Source of the DNA: an uncultured Myxococcales bacterium
GTDB taxonomy: Bacteria; Myxococcota_A; UBA9042
Reading direction: 5' to 3'
Assembly (NCBI GenBank): GCA_903842345.1
Contig: CAIMLR010000036.1
Coordinates: 310,001 to 374,000, forward strand
DNA: 64,000 bases
The notes under the pieces were generated by a model, which did no database searches, was not told where the DNA came from, and was given only the letters and a program-made list of their open reading frames with translations. This document shows positions 16,117 to 24,884 of this stretch, piece after piece (position 1 is the first letter of the stretch; each line of letters begins with the position of its first letter). A program made the position numbers and the translations under genes.

Positions 16117-18135
16117 CTACTGGACGGTCAGGCTGACCGTCGCGGGGGGCGTCCACGCCAACTGGTTCGGGTCATCCGCGCTGATCGTCAGCGCCATCGC
16201 CTGCACCGTGTACTTGCCCTTGGCGTCCGGCACAAAGGACACGCTGGCGTCGCTGGTGGACTGGCTGCTGTCGCCGATCCACGCCTTGCTGCCCGCGGGA
16301 CGCTCAATGAGCGCCCATTTCCAGGTCTTGCCGTCCGGGAAGCTGCCCAGCGTGAGCGCACCGGAGACGATGCACGGCTTGCCAGAAGCCGGCGCCGCGG
16401 TGTCCACGCTCAGGATCGCCGACGGCAGCTTGACGCCCGCCGTGGTGTTGCCGGTCAGGTTGATGGTCTGGTAGCCGGCCTTGCAGTCGCCGCCTGACAC
16501 CGAGCCGGTGATGCAGTAGACGATGTGCAGCAGATCATTGGCGTTGATCTTGTTGTCATCCGGCGGATGGAACTCGATGTCGATGCCGAACTGGCCATTG
16601 CCGCCACCCGCCGCGGACGGCGTGATCTTGCTGGCGCCCACCGGCGTCACCAGGCCATGGTACTTCGACTCGTACTGCGGCGACGCGCAGGGATCGCTGC
16701 CGCTCGGATTGCTCGTGCCGTTGTTGACGCAAGCCTTGAGCACGTCCAGCGGCGCGCAGCTCTGGTTGGCAAAGACAATGTGTCCCTGCGCCTTGTTGCC
16801 CTTCTCCGCGTACAGCCACATCGTGTCCGGCGCGAAAACCAGCGTCGGCGTGTCGCAGCTCGCCGCGAGAATCGCGATCTCCACGGTCTGCGGCGGATTG
16901 GGCGTCTGCGTGTACGGAATCAGCAGCTTCGCAGCCGGCGGCGGCATGCCGTTGGTCGGCGGCGTGTAGGTGATCGAGAAATCGACCGACTGGCCAATCG
17001 CGATCGAGCCTGCGCTGTACGGCTTGCCGCGCGGCTGGCCATTCTTCTGCAGCGTCAGCGCGTACACCGCGTCAACATCGGCCTGCGTGGAAGGCGCAAT
17101 CGGCGCGATCGTCGGCGGGTTGTTCCAGGCAAACGGCGACGGACCGTCGTTGTGGACATTGCAGACCCGCGTGACGCCTTGGCCAGCGCCCTGAAAGTTG
17201 TACTCAATGACCGACGGATCATTGCCCTGGCACGTCACCGTGAAGCTCGAGGCGGCCTCGAACTTGGAATACAGCCGCACCGTGGAATCGCCCGTCACCG
17301 GGTCATTCGTGTAGATGTGCAGCTGCACCTCGTCGTTGTCCGGATTGCTGTCCGGCGTCATGACCAGGCACACCTTCAACAGCTTCTTGTTGTTCGCCGG
17401 ATTGTCCGTCGAGCCAAGAGGGGAAATCTGGTCGCCCACGGTCGGCTGCTGCGTGATCTTGTATTCCGGGCTGTTCGGCGAAATGTCCGACAGCTTGGTC
17501 ACGACGAGCGCCGCGGAACCCACGTTGCCAAAATACGCGCACTTCTCCGTCGGCGCGGACGCCTTGGGGTTGGTCCACGGCAGCTCTTTGGTCTGCAGCT
17601 CGATGATCGGGCCCGCCGCGGAGATGTCAAAGCACATGTTGTTGTACTTCGTCGTGTCCTTGTAGTCGTTGTGCTCAATGTCGAGCGTCGCCTTGTCCTC
17701 TTCACCCGGCGACGGCGCGTACGTCACGGTCGCGATCAGCGACTTGCCCACGTCCAGCGACGCAAGGCCGCCCGGGCACGTCGCCGTGTCCAGCGTGTGC
17801 GGTCCGTACGCGATGGTCATGAGCTTGGTGCTCGTCGTCGTAAAGCTGATCTTCTTCACGCACAACAGGCCCTTGGAGCCCGTGTTGGTGATGGTCAGCT
17901 TCTTGGACTGCTTGATGACGCCGTTGGTATCGTCGGTGCCAAAATGCGCGCAGGTGTTGTCGCTGAGCTTCTGACCGTCCACGAGCACGGAGATTTCCGG
18001 GTTGTCGTCAACGCCGAACGTGCTGCTTCCGCCAGAACTGCAACCGGCGACGGCGATGAACGCGCTGCCAACGAGAACGGACGCCACGCGGAGGCTGTGG
18101 AACAGTTTCCAGCCGCGCTGAGCCTTGCTTGCCAT
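16117..18135 (-). CDS. Large lipoprotein with choice-of-anchor-D/Ig-like domains
   Basis: This is a 672-residue lipoprotein (lipobox AVAGC) made of consecutive beta-sandwich domains of the ASPM/SPD-2/Hydin type. The typical strands KLTITNTGSKGLLCVKKISF, then a 'TVTYAPSPGEEDKATLDIEHND' type strand, are visible, and related units recur. Several units carry a Cys pair (such as CAHFGTDDT and CAYFGNVG), which suggests disulfide-stabilised, exposed domains. No enzyme motif is seen. It is 34 bp downstream of the VWA-containing lipoprotein and upstream of arcA, so all are likely in one transcript. A structural or adhesive role is an inference. Confidence 0.75.
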   Translation of the reverse strand: MASKAQRGWKLFHSLRVASVLVGSAFIAVAGCSSGGSSTFGVDDNPEISVLVDGQKLSDNTCAHFGTDDTNGVIKQSKKLTITNTGSKGLLCVKKISFTTTSTKLMTIAYGPHTLDTATCPGGLASLDVGKSLIATVTYAPSPGEEDKATLDIEHNDYKDTTKYNNMCFDISAAGPIIELQTKELPWTNPKASAPTEKCAYFGNVGSAALVVTKLSDISPNSPEYKITQQPTVGDQISPLGSTDNPANNKKLLKVCLVMTPDSNPDNDEVQLHIYTNDPVTGDSTVRLYSKFEAASSFTVTCQGNDPSVIEYNFQGAGQGVTRVCNVHNDGPSPFAWNNPPTIAPIAPSTQADVDAVYALTLQKNGQPRGKPYSAGSIAIGQSVDFSITYTPPTNGMPPPAAKLLIPYTQTPNPPQTVEIAILAASCDTPTLVFAPDTMWLYAEKGNKAQGHIVFANQSCAPLDVLKACVNNGTSNPSGSDPCASPQYESKYHGLVTPVGASKITPSAAGGGNGQFGIDIEFHPPDDNKINANDLLHIVYCITGSVSGGDCKAGYQTINLTGNTTAGVKLPSAILSVDTAAPASGKPCIVSGALTLGSFPDGKTWKWALIERPAGSKAWIGDSSQSTSDASVSFVPDAKGKYTVQAMALTISADDPNQLAWTPPATVSLTVQ

Positions 18136-18169
18136 GAGGGTGCTCCTGAACTTGCTGCCGGTGCGGGGA

Positions 18170-21100
18170 TTACTGCACGCAGAGCATCTTGTAGTGAATG
18201 TAGATCTTGTCGTTCTTCTGCGGCACGCACGTGCCGGTTTGATTGAAGATGACCGAGTTCGACGGCGCGTCGTACTTCCAGGTGTTGGGACCCTGCGCGC
18301 ACGGCGTGGCGTTGAGCTTCACGTCGATGGTCGACGGCTCCGGATTGCGCGTCAGGAAGTACTGCATCGCCAAACCGAACGCCTGCGTGCCAATCGAGCT
18401 CATCGCCGGGCCAAAGTCGATGTCGCAGACGCTGGCGAACACGCCGCCGGTCGTCGCCGCCATCTGCTGGAAGCGCTGGCAGTCTTCCGCGGAGCCCGCG
18501 CCCTGATCCGTGCAGCCGCCGGACGGACCGGCGATGGCGTGGAAGTGGAACAGGTTCTTGTTGGCGGCGCCCTTGAACGAGTAGAAAAGGTTGGTGTAGT
18601 ACGTCATGTCGCCGGGCGACTGATCGTCTTCGTCGCCCATGTGCACGACTTCCAGGCTGGCGTTCTTGCGCAGGAACAGGCGGTTCTCGCCGCCGCAGCC
18701 CTTGGTGCCGTCTTCCGGACTCGTGGTGCACACTTCGCCGCCCGCGCAATCGGAATCCTTGGTGCAGACCTTCTTGGAATCCAGGATCAGCGGCAGCGTC
18801 AGGGCCTTTTCAACCGCCCAGAAGCCCTGCTCGGTCGACGATCCTTGATCGCCCTGCTTCGCCAGCGTCTGCAGCATCGACGACGGATTCGCCTGCGCCT
18901 TGGACACGAAGCGCAGGTCGTTGATCGGGCGGAGACGTCCCGTCTGCTTGGGATCTTCCATGTCGGTCGTCACGACGCCCACGTGGAAGTCGTTGTTCCA
19001 CAGCTGGGCGATCTTCACGAAGGTCGCAAAGCTGTTGGCGAGGTTGGTCTGCTTGTCGCTCATCGACGGCGAATTATCGACGACGAAGAGGACGTCCACT
19101 TTGGAGCCGTCGGCCTGGTCGTAGATGTCGGTCCACTCGGTGTCGAGCGTGCCTTCGCCGGTCAGCGGCACGGAGAACGAATCGCCGAGGCAAAGTTCAC
19201 CGGTCTTGCTGCAATCCGAGGTCTTGTCGCACACGCTGCTCGTCGCGCCCGCGGCGTCCGTGCACATGCCGTTCTGGCCGGTCGTGATGGTCAGCTGGCA
19301 GGTCAGCTTGGCCACCTTCTGCGGACCGTACTGCACCTTGAACGTCTGCGGCGTCTTCTGGGAGATCGGCAGGCCGTCCTTGGGGATCGCCGGCTTCTGC
19401 ACGAAGCTGACTTCCGGGCCGCAGCCGTCGAGCGTCACCTTCGTCACGTTCACGTCCACGGAGCCCTGGTTGTAGATGGACGCGGTCGTCGCCGGCGACT
19501 TGCAACCCAGCGTCACGACGCCAAAGTCGATGTTGTCCGGCAGGACCTGCACCTTGGACAGGCCGACCTTGGCGACGAGATTGGGCTTGGCGTTGCCGAT
19601 GGTCGAGAAATTCGCCGGGTCGACGTTCGGGTAGTTGGAGACCACGCCGGTCGACGCGTCCTCATACTTCAGCACAAGCAGGCCATCGATCTCCGTGACC
19701 GTGTTGGCGGTGCCGCCCGCGAGCTGGCCCAACGTGTCAGGCGCTTGGAAATTGACCAGCATCTTGCCGGAGTCGCCGGGCGCGAGCTGGAACAGGTTGG
19801 TCGCCAGCGGGCCCTTGGAGTAGAACGTGGTGGGGGTCGACGAGCACTTGGTGCCGCCGCCGCCGAACGGACCGGCCGCCTGGTAGCAGTTGACCAGCAC
19901 GGCCGAATTGAACACGCACGGGCCAGTGCCGCTGTTCTTGACCAGCAACGGCAGGAGCTTGGACTTGCCGTAGCCCAGCAGGCCAAAGTTCAGCGGCTGC
20001 GGAATCAGGTCGATCTTGCACGTCGTGCCATCCGCGCGGTGCGCCACGAGCAGGACCTTGAAGTCCGGCGTACCCGCGTCAGCCGAGTGGATGTGCAGCG
20101 TCGCGGTCGCCACCTGGCCCGACGGGCCCTTGTTCTGGAAACGCACGTTGAAGTCGACGAGGTTCGCCGGATCGATGTTCATCGCCACCGGCGGGATGCT
20201 GCACGGCGGGATCGTCATCGCCGGGTCAATCGAGAACTCGCTCAGCGCGTCGTCCGTGATCTCCACCGCGGACACTTCCAGCGGCGCCGAGCCTTCGTTG
20301 TACAGCGTCACTTTGCGCTTGGCATACAGGATGGCCGGCGGCGCCGACTTGCCGACGAACGCGTAGTCCGCGACGCAATCCTGGGTCGGATCGGTGCAAG
20401 GCGCGTCGTTCACCGACACGCGAATCTTCGGCGTATCCGTGTGCGCGAACATCGGCACCGGAATCTCCGGATCGCTCTGGTCGTTCGACGACACGAGAAT
20501 CGAACCCACCGCGGTGTTCGCCGGCAGCGGCTTGCTCGCCGTCAGCGTGACCGTCACCTTCTGGCTCGGACCGTTGGGCTCCAGCGTGTACGGCGGCGGC
20601 GGGCTGATTTTGACATCTGCCGCGGCGACCGTGCTGAGCGACGAGAGCTTCACGTCGCTGACCACCAGCGTGGCGAGGCCTTTGTTGGTGATCTGGAAGA
20701 TGCCGTCCTTGATGTCGCCGATCTTCATCGAGTCGTAGTCGAGCTTGGTCGGGAAAATGCTGATGAGCGGCGCGATCTCATTGCCCAGCACCGGCGCGCT
20801 GATCTTGCGCTTGTCGTCGGTCTCAACCTGCAGCGTGCTCGTGTCCGAGTTGCCCTTGGTCGGCTTGTACTTCAGCGTCACGATGCCCGACGCGCCTGCG
20901 ATGATCGGCGTGTTCGCGTCCGGAATGCTGACGATCGTAAAATCGTCCGAACCCGACGACGACAGCGCCACGTGCGTCACTTTCAGCGGCTTGGTCGAGT
21001 AGTTGATGAGCTGCACGTCGATCGTCGGCGCGTCGCCCGTCTTCACGTTGCCAAAATCCACCGGCGACGGCTGGATGACCATGGTGTTGCCAGAAGTCAC

Positions 21101-21622
21101 GACTTCAATCGGGATCGTCAGGAGCTTCTTGGTCGAATCGGTCGCGTTGGTGTCGAGCAACAGCGAAATCGTGCGCACGCCCGGCGTCTCCGGCAGGTAG
21201 GAGACCTTGAAATCGTAGTGATCGCCGGGATTGGTGATGTCAATGTAGCTCGCCGCCGTCGGCATTGCGGTCGTCAGGTCCGTCGTGACGCCTTTGAGGA
21301 GGTCTTTGTTCACCGTGACAAAGCGCGGATTGTGCATCCGCAAAATGCCCTTGTTGCCGATGTGCGTGATGCGCACGCTGATCACCTGCGCGGGGTCCGT
21401 CGGCAGCTTGTCGAGGAACGTCACCTTGGCCGGATCGACCTTGTAGCGCACGTCAAAGTCAACGCCGAGCGCGCCGTTGGTGCTCTTGTTGGGATCAAAC
21501 GGATCGGTGGCGTTGTCCGTCGTGTGGGTGTTGGAGCAACCGACGACGCCGGTTGTCATCGCGGCCAGAGCGACAACGACGGCGCAAAGCTGCGCGCGCA
21601 AGGTGAAAGAGTTGAACTTCAT
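18170..21622 (-). CDS. Giant lipoprotein: Ig-like repeats plus VWA domain
   Basis: This is a 1150-residue lipoprotein (lipobox GVVGC). About residues 40-820 are tandem choice-of-anchor-D/Ig-like domains, with recurring units of the type PSPVDFGNVKTGDAPTIDVQ and PQPLNFGLLGYGKSKLLPLL. A von Willebrand A domain starts near residue 840; its metal-ion adhesion motif DNSPSMS begins at D849. The last ~300 residues hold Cys-rich insertions (CTKDSDCAGGEVC). Similar lipid-anchored VWA proteins act as surface adhesins. Start chosen at the ATG at 21622, preceded by GAGG. Compare the other VWA lipoprotein at 34450-36414. Confidence 0.82.
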   Translation of the reverse strand: MKFNSFTLRAQLCAVVVALAAMTTGVVGCSNTHTTDNATDPFDPNKSTNGALGVDFDVRYKVDPAKVTFLDKLPTDPAQVISVRITHIGNKGILRMHNPRFVTVNKDLLKGVTTDLTTAMPTAASYIDITNPGDHYDFKVSYLPETPGVRTISLLLDTNATDSTKKLLTIPIEVVTSGNTMVIQPSPVDFGNVKTGDAPTIDVQLINYSTKPLKVTHVALSSSGSDDFTIVSIPDANTPIIAGASGIVTLKYKPTKGNSDTSTLQVETDDKRKISAPVLGNEIAPLISIFPTKLDYDSMKIGDIKDGIFQITNKGLATLVVSDVKLSSLSTVAAADVKISPPPPYTLEPNGPSQKVTVTLTASKPLPANTAVGSILVSSNDQSDPEIPVPMFAHTDTPKIRVSVNDAPCTDPTQDCVADYAFVGKSAPPAILYAKRKVTLYNEGSAPLEVSAVEITDDALSEFSIDPAMTIPPCSIPPVAMNIDPANLVDFNVRFQNKGPSGQVATATLHIHSADAGTPDFKVLLVAHRADGTTCKIDLIPQPLNFGLLGYGKSKLLPLLVKNSGTGPCVFNSAVLVNCYQAAGPFGGGGTKCSSTPTTFYSKGPLATNLFQLAPGDSGKMLVNFQAPDTLGQLAGGTANTVTEIDGLLVLKYEDASTGVVSNYPNVDPANFSTIGNAKPNLVAKVGLSKVQVLPDNIDFGVVTLGCKSPATTASIYNQGSVDVNVTKVTLDGCGPEVSFVQKPAIPKDGLPISQKTPQTFKVQYGPQKVAKLTCQLTITTGQNGMCTDAAGATSSVCDKTSDCSKTGELCLGDSFSVPLTGEGTLDTEWTDIYDQADGSKVDVLFVVDNSPSMSDKQTNLANSFATFVKIAQLWNNDFHVGVVTTDMEDPKQTGRLRPINDLRFVSKAQANPSSMLQTLAKQGDQGSSTEQGFWAVEKALTLPLILDSKKVCTKDSDCAGGEVCTTSPEDGTKGCGGENRLFLRKNASLEVVHMGDEDDQSPGDMTYYTNLFYSFKGAANKNLFHFHAIAGPSGGCTDQGAGSAEDCQRFQQMAATTGGVFASVCDIDFGPAMSSIGTQAFGLAMQYFLTRNPEPSTIDVKLNATPCAQGPNTWKYDAPSNSVIFNQTGTCVPQKNDKIYIHYKMLCVQ

Positions 21623-21753
21623 TGCGGTCCTCATCGAACTTGCGGTTCGCTTGCTGCCGTTTCCCGGGTCGCCAAGCTCCACCCCACGGGAGCCTGTCAG
21701 CCGGTGCTTGAATGTGCGCTGCCACCCTCCGTTCCACGACGGCGGGCGGTTTC

Positions 21754-23931
21754 CTAGAACGAAGGCGCCGGGAAGTTCGGCGTAACGACTTTCTGTTTGG
21801 AAGCGTTGAGCTTGCCTTCGATGGTGCCACTCGGCCAGTCGATCGTCGCGACGTACCAAAGGTCCTTCTTGTTGAGCGCGAACGCCTCTTCGTACTGCAG
21901 CAGGCCGTACACGTAGACGCGCACGGTGGCGGTCGACGGGCCATAGCCGTGGTCGTCGTAGTAGTGCACGCCAACCGAGTAGAGCTTGCCATCTTCCGGC
22001 AGCGTCAGGTTCAGATTCTCCGGGCCAGCGCCGTCGGTATCGTCGCGATCGAGGTGCGGATTGTCGTCGATGTTCGGATCGTAGCTGCCCCATTCCAGGA
22101 CCTTGCCGCTGCCGCAGTTGTACCAGAAGCAGTCGTATTGGTCGGCGAACCACGGGTCGGGCGTGCCGTCCTTGTCCAGATCGATCGCGGTCGCCGCGTA
22201 CGGGTGGGCAAAGTGCAGGTCCAAGTCGGAACCCTTGAGCGGGCCTTCATCGGATTCATCCGAATCGCCCGGCGTGTGCCACGTCAGCTCAACGTGAATC
22301 GCCTGATCCGGCAGCACCTTGACGAGCTTGCACGACGGCGCGCAGCTGTCCTTGCCCTGGTCATCCGTGACGGCCAGGCAGAAGGTGTACTCACCCGCGA
22401 CGTTCGGCGTGAACGTGACGCTCTTGGCGCTGTCCGTCGGCGTGTACTTGGACACGGAACCGTTGGGCTGCGTGACCGTCCACTTGTACTTGGCGATCGC
22501 CGCGCCCGTCGCGTAGCTCTGACCGCCGTCCAGATGCAGCACGGTCTGCGGCACCACGGCGTCGCCTTCCAGCACCTGCACAACCGCCGTCGGGCAATCG
22601 CCCGTCGAGCCAAAGCCGGAAAGTGCAACGTTGACTGGCGTGTTCGGCGAAGCCGGCGCGCTCACGACAACCGTCGCGGTATCCAGCACCGGCGAACCGT
22701 CCGCGTTCTTCTCGGCAACCGCCGCGGGCGTGTACGTCACGTTGAACGTCGCCTGGCTGTTCTTGTCGATGGTCAGCGGCGCCGCATCGCTGGGCGCCTT
22801 GCCGCCCGTTGCCGCGATGGACGTGAAGTCGATGGCGAAGTTGCCGGCGCCCTTGTCGTCAAACGCAAGGCCGGTGATTTTCACGGCTTCATCGCCGCAG
22901 GACTTCAGCGTAACGGTCTGCTTGGCCACGCCGCCGACCTTGGAGCCGCCGAAAACGACGTCCGTCGGGATGACCTTGAGGCACGGGCCGGTCGAATTGA
23001 CCTTGACGCCGACGCGCTTCCAACCCGGGCCGCCCTCCGCCGTGAGCGACGGATCGTTGGTGTGCAGGATGATGTCGCCGTTGCGGGCGTTGTCGTCCTT
23101 GCCCTTGTAGACAACCTGGACGTCCTTGAAGTCGCCCGGCGCGAGGTCGATCTGCGGATTGACCGCGATGACCGCCGTCGTGTGGTATTCGGCGCCATCA
23201 ATGACGAGCGTGAAGGAGTCGTCCAGCGCCGTCGCGTCGATCTGCGCGATGACGAGGTTCGCGGTGCCCTGGTTGCGGATCGTGAAGTTGTTGGTGCCGG
23301 TGCCGGGCGCTTTGACAAAGCCGAGGTCGACTTCGCTCTCAACCGCGATCTTCGGCACGCCGTTGGCGGTCTTGATGTTGACGACAAAGTCCGGAATCGG
23401 CGTTGCGGACGCGTCATTCGTCGCGAGGTGGAGGCGCGCGGTGCGCACTTTGTCGTCAACCGGCTTGGTGTATCGGATCGTGACCTTGACGCTCGTCGCG
23501 CCGGTGCCGCCGGTCTGGGCAACGTTCGGCCATTTGGTCGTGGCGCACGGCGTCGTGCCGTCCGGGCCAAAGCAGGCAAACGCAGGCGCGTCCTCGGGCG
23601 CGGGCGCGGTGTAGTCCAGCGTGACCGAATTGAACGCCAGCGGGCTGTTGCCGTTGTTGGTGACCGTCAGTTCCAACGTGCCGTCGCCGGAGCCGCTGTT
23701 GAAGATCTTGGTCGACTTGTTGGAAACCGGGCCGTTGGAGTCGTTGACCTTGATGACCGGCTTGCAGTCGATCGAGAAGCCGCCGCTGGTGCCGCAGTTG
23801 CCGCCGCCGGTGGTCGTGGTCGTCCCGGTCGTGCCGCCGGCCGGCGTCTTGGAGGAGCAACCCACGCCCAGAGCCAGGACCATCGCGGTCACGGAAAGAA
23901 CTCGCAGGGCAGAACGGATTCGAGAAGTCAT
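21754..23931 (-). CDS. Surface lipoprotein of the Ca-loop/DUF2135-like family (copy 1 of 4)
   Basis: This is a 725-residue lipoprotein (lipobox GVGC). Domain order: Gly/Thr-rich linker, Ig-like domains with choice-of-anchor-D features (NNGNSPLAFNSVTLDY, IRNQGTANLVI, TLKSCGDEAVKI), a PKD-like domain (about residues 455-535; YKWTVTQPNGS, FCLAVTDDQG), then a last ~190-residue domain. That last domain carries DLDLHFAHP, a Ca-binding-type loop DLDKDGTPDPW, YDCFWYN, DDTDGAGPENLNL and VGVHYYDDHGYG. It is shared with the genes at 36808, 39271 and 41664 and resembles YfaP/DUF2135 domains. It is encoded upstream of two related Ig-like lipoproteins in the same direction. Confidence 0.78.
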   Translation of the reverse strand: MTSRIRSALRVLSVTAMVLALGVGCSSKTPAGGTTGTTTTTGGGNCGTSGGFSIDCKPVIKVNDSNGPVSNKSTKIFNSGSGDGTLELTVTNNGNSPLAFNSVTLDYTAPAPEDAPAFACFGPDGTTPCATTKWPNVAQTGGTGATSVKVTIRYTKPVDDKVRTARLHLATNDASATPIPDFVVNIKTANGVPKIAVESEVDLGFVKAPGTGTNNFTIRNQGTANLVIAQIDATALDDSFTLVIDGAEYHTTAVIAVNPQIDLAPGDFKDVQVVYKGKDDNARNGDIILHTNDPSLTAEGGPGWKRVGVKVNSTGPCLKVIPTDVVFGGSKVGGVAKQTVTLKSCGDEAVKITGLAFDDKGAGNFAIDFTSIAATGGKAPSDAAPLTIDKNSQATFNVTYTPAAVAEKNADGSPVLDTATVVVSAPASPNTPVNVALSGFGSTGDCPTAVVQVLEGDAVVPQTVLHLDGGQSYATGAAIAKYKWTVTQPNGSVSKYTPTDSAKSVTFTPNVAGEYTFCLAVTDDQGKDSCAPSCKLVKVLPDQAIHVELTWHTPGDSDESDEGPLKGSDLDLHFAHPYAATAIDLDKDGTPDPWFADQYDCFWYNCGSGKVLEWGSYDPNIDDNPHLDRDDTDGAGPENLNLTLPEDGKLYSVGVHYYDDHGYGPSTATVRVYVYGLLQYEEAFALNKKDLWYVATIDWPSGTIEGKLNASKQKVVTPNFPAPSF

Positions 23932-24210
23932 CGCTTTGGCCTTGTCGCTCGGGCGCGCTGTTGTCTGTCTGGGCCCGGGCGCATTGCCGCGGGAGTGACA
24001 GATGGCAGATCTTCCAATCAGGGCAGTGCGCTTCCGGGGAAGGCAATGCAGTTGCACGTGTCAATCGTCCACTTCGCCGTCAGTTTGCACCGGCAGCTGA
24101 ACGCTACACTCTAACGAAGATCTGCCCCAACGGGCAAGTGATTGTTACAGGCCACGCCGAGCGCGTTTTCGGCGCCAAAAGGACGTCTCGCGGCGATTCC
24201 GGTCGGCCAA

Positions 24211-24447
24211 CTACCGCAACGTCGGATCGGCCACCGAGGCGCTGAGTGCCGCGCGCAGCGACTTCTTGATCGTCAACAATCGTTCGAAACGCGCGCGCTG
24301 GTGGCCTTCCATGTACATCGTCGCCGGACGGGCGATGTGGCCATCGACCGTTGTGCCGGTAAATTCGATGAAACGGGCTCGGTCCGGCTCGGCGCCAACC
24401 GCGCTTGAAGCGAGAAGCAACATCAGGGCAACACTACATTTCTTCAT
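24211..24447 (-). CDS. Small secreted protein, paralog of 24565-24819
   Basis: This 78-residue protein has a signal peptide ending near SSAVGA. The mature ~58 residues share with the gene just upstream the pattern DGxI-(2)-PxTxYME-(2)-QRARFxxLL-(2)-KKSxRxxL and a C-terminal TLR/TLK. The mature segment looks helical, basic and amphipathic. The family is not recognised. It is the last gene of the barrel/TPR cluster and likely acts with it, judged by position only. Confidence 0.65.
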   Translation of the reverse strand: MKKCSVALMLLLASSAVGAEPDRARFIEFTGTTVDGHIARPATMYMEGHQRARFERLLTIKKSLRAALSASVADPTLR

Positions 24448-24564
24448 GGTTTCCTCGCCGAGCGGGCCGGAAATGGGCCCAAAGCTCAGGAGGTCAGACG
24501 ATCGCGCGCGCCAAAAGTTCTACCGCGGCGCAGATCTTGCCGCAGGAACCGCCGCGCGTGCCGC

Positions 24565-24819
24565 TTATTTCAAGGTGCGCTCTTTGGCGGATTCAATCAG
24601 CGTCGGGCGAAACGACTTCTTGAGCTTGAGCAGCTTGTCAAAGCGCGCGCGCTGGCGCGATTCCATGTACAGCGTCGTCGGCTTCTTGATTTCGCCGTCG
24701 ATGAGCTGGTCGCTGAAGTCGTAAAACTTTGATTTGTCTTCAGCAAACGCCGCTGCGGCAGGCATCAGGCCAGTGATGACCAGGGTGAAGGCAGCGATTT
24801 TCAGGTTCTTGCGGGCCAT
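24565..24819 (-). CDS. Small secreted protein, paralog of 24211-24447
   Basis: This 84-residue protein has a signal peptide (about 1-26, ending AAAFA). The mature part includes KFYDFSDQLIDGEIKKPTTL and then YMESRQRARFDKLLKLKKSF, matching its neighbour closely. The ATG at 24819 is preceded by GGAGATCGCC. The two copies are separated by 117 bp and share about half their mature residues, so they arose by tandem duplication. Proteins of this sort can be small partners of outer-membrane complexes, but no function is known to me. Confidence 0.68.
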   Translation of the reverse strand: MARKNLKIAAFTLVITGLMPAAAAFAEDKSKFYDFSDQLIDGEIKKPTTLYMESRQRARFDKLLKLKKSFRPTLIESAKERTLK

Positions 24820-24884
24820 GGCGATCTCCAAGTGGGCTGAGTCAGTCTAGCGTTACGCGCCAGCGACGCAATCGAATTCTGCGG

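Noticed and set aside
18125-21757. 1210-codon plus-strand frame
   Set aside because: Arg/Val/His-rich, opposite the VWA/Ig lipoprotein with clear signal peptide and motifs; a GC-driven shadow.
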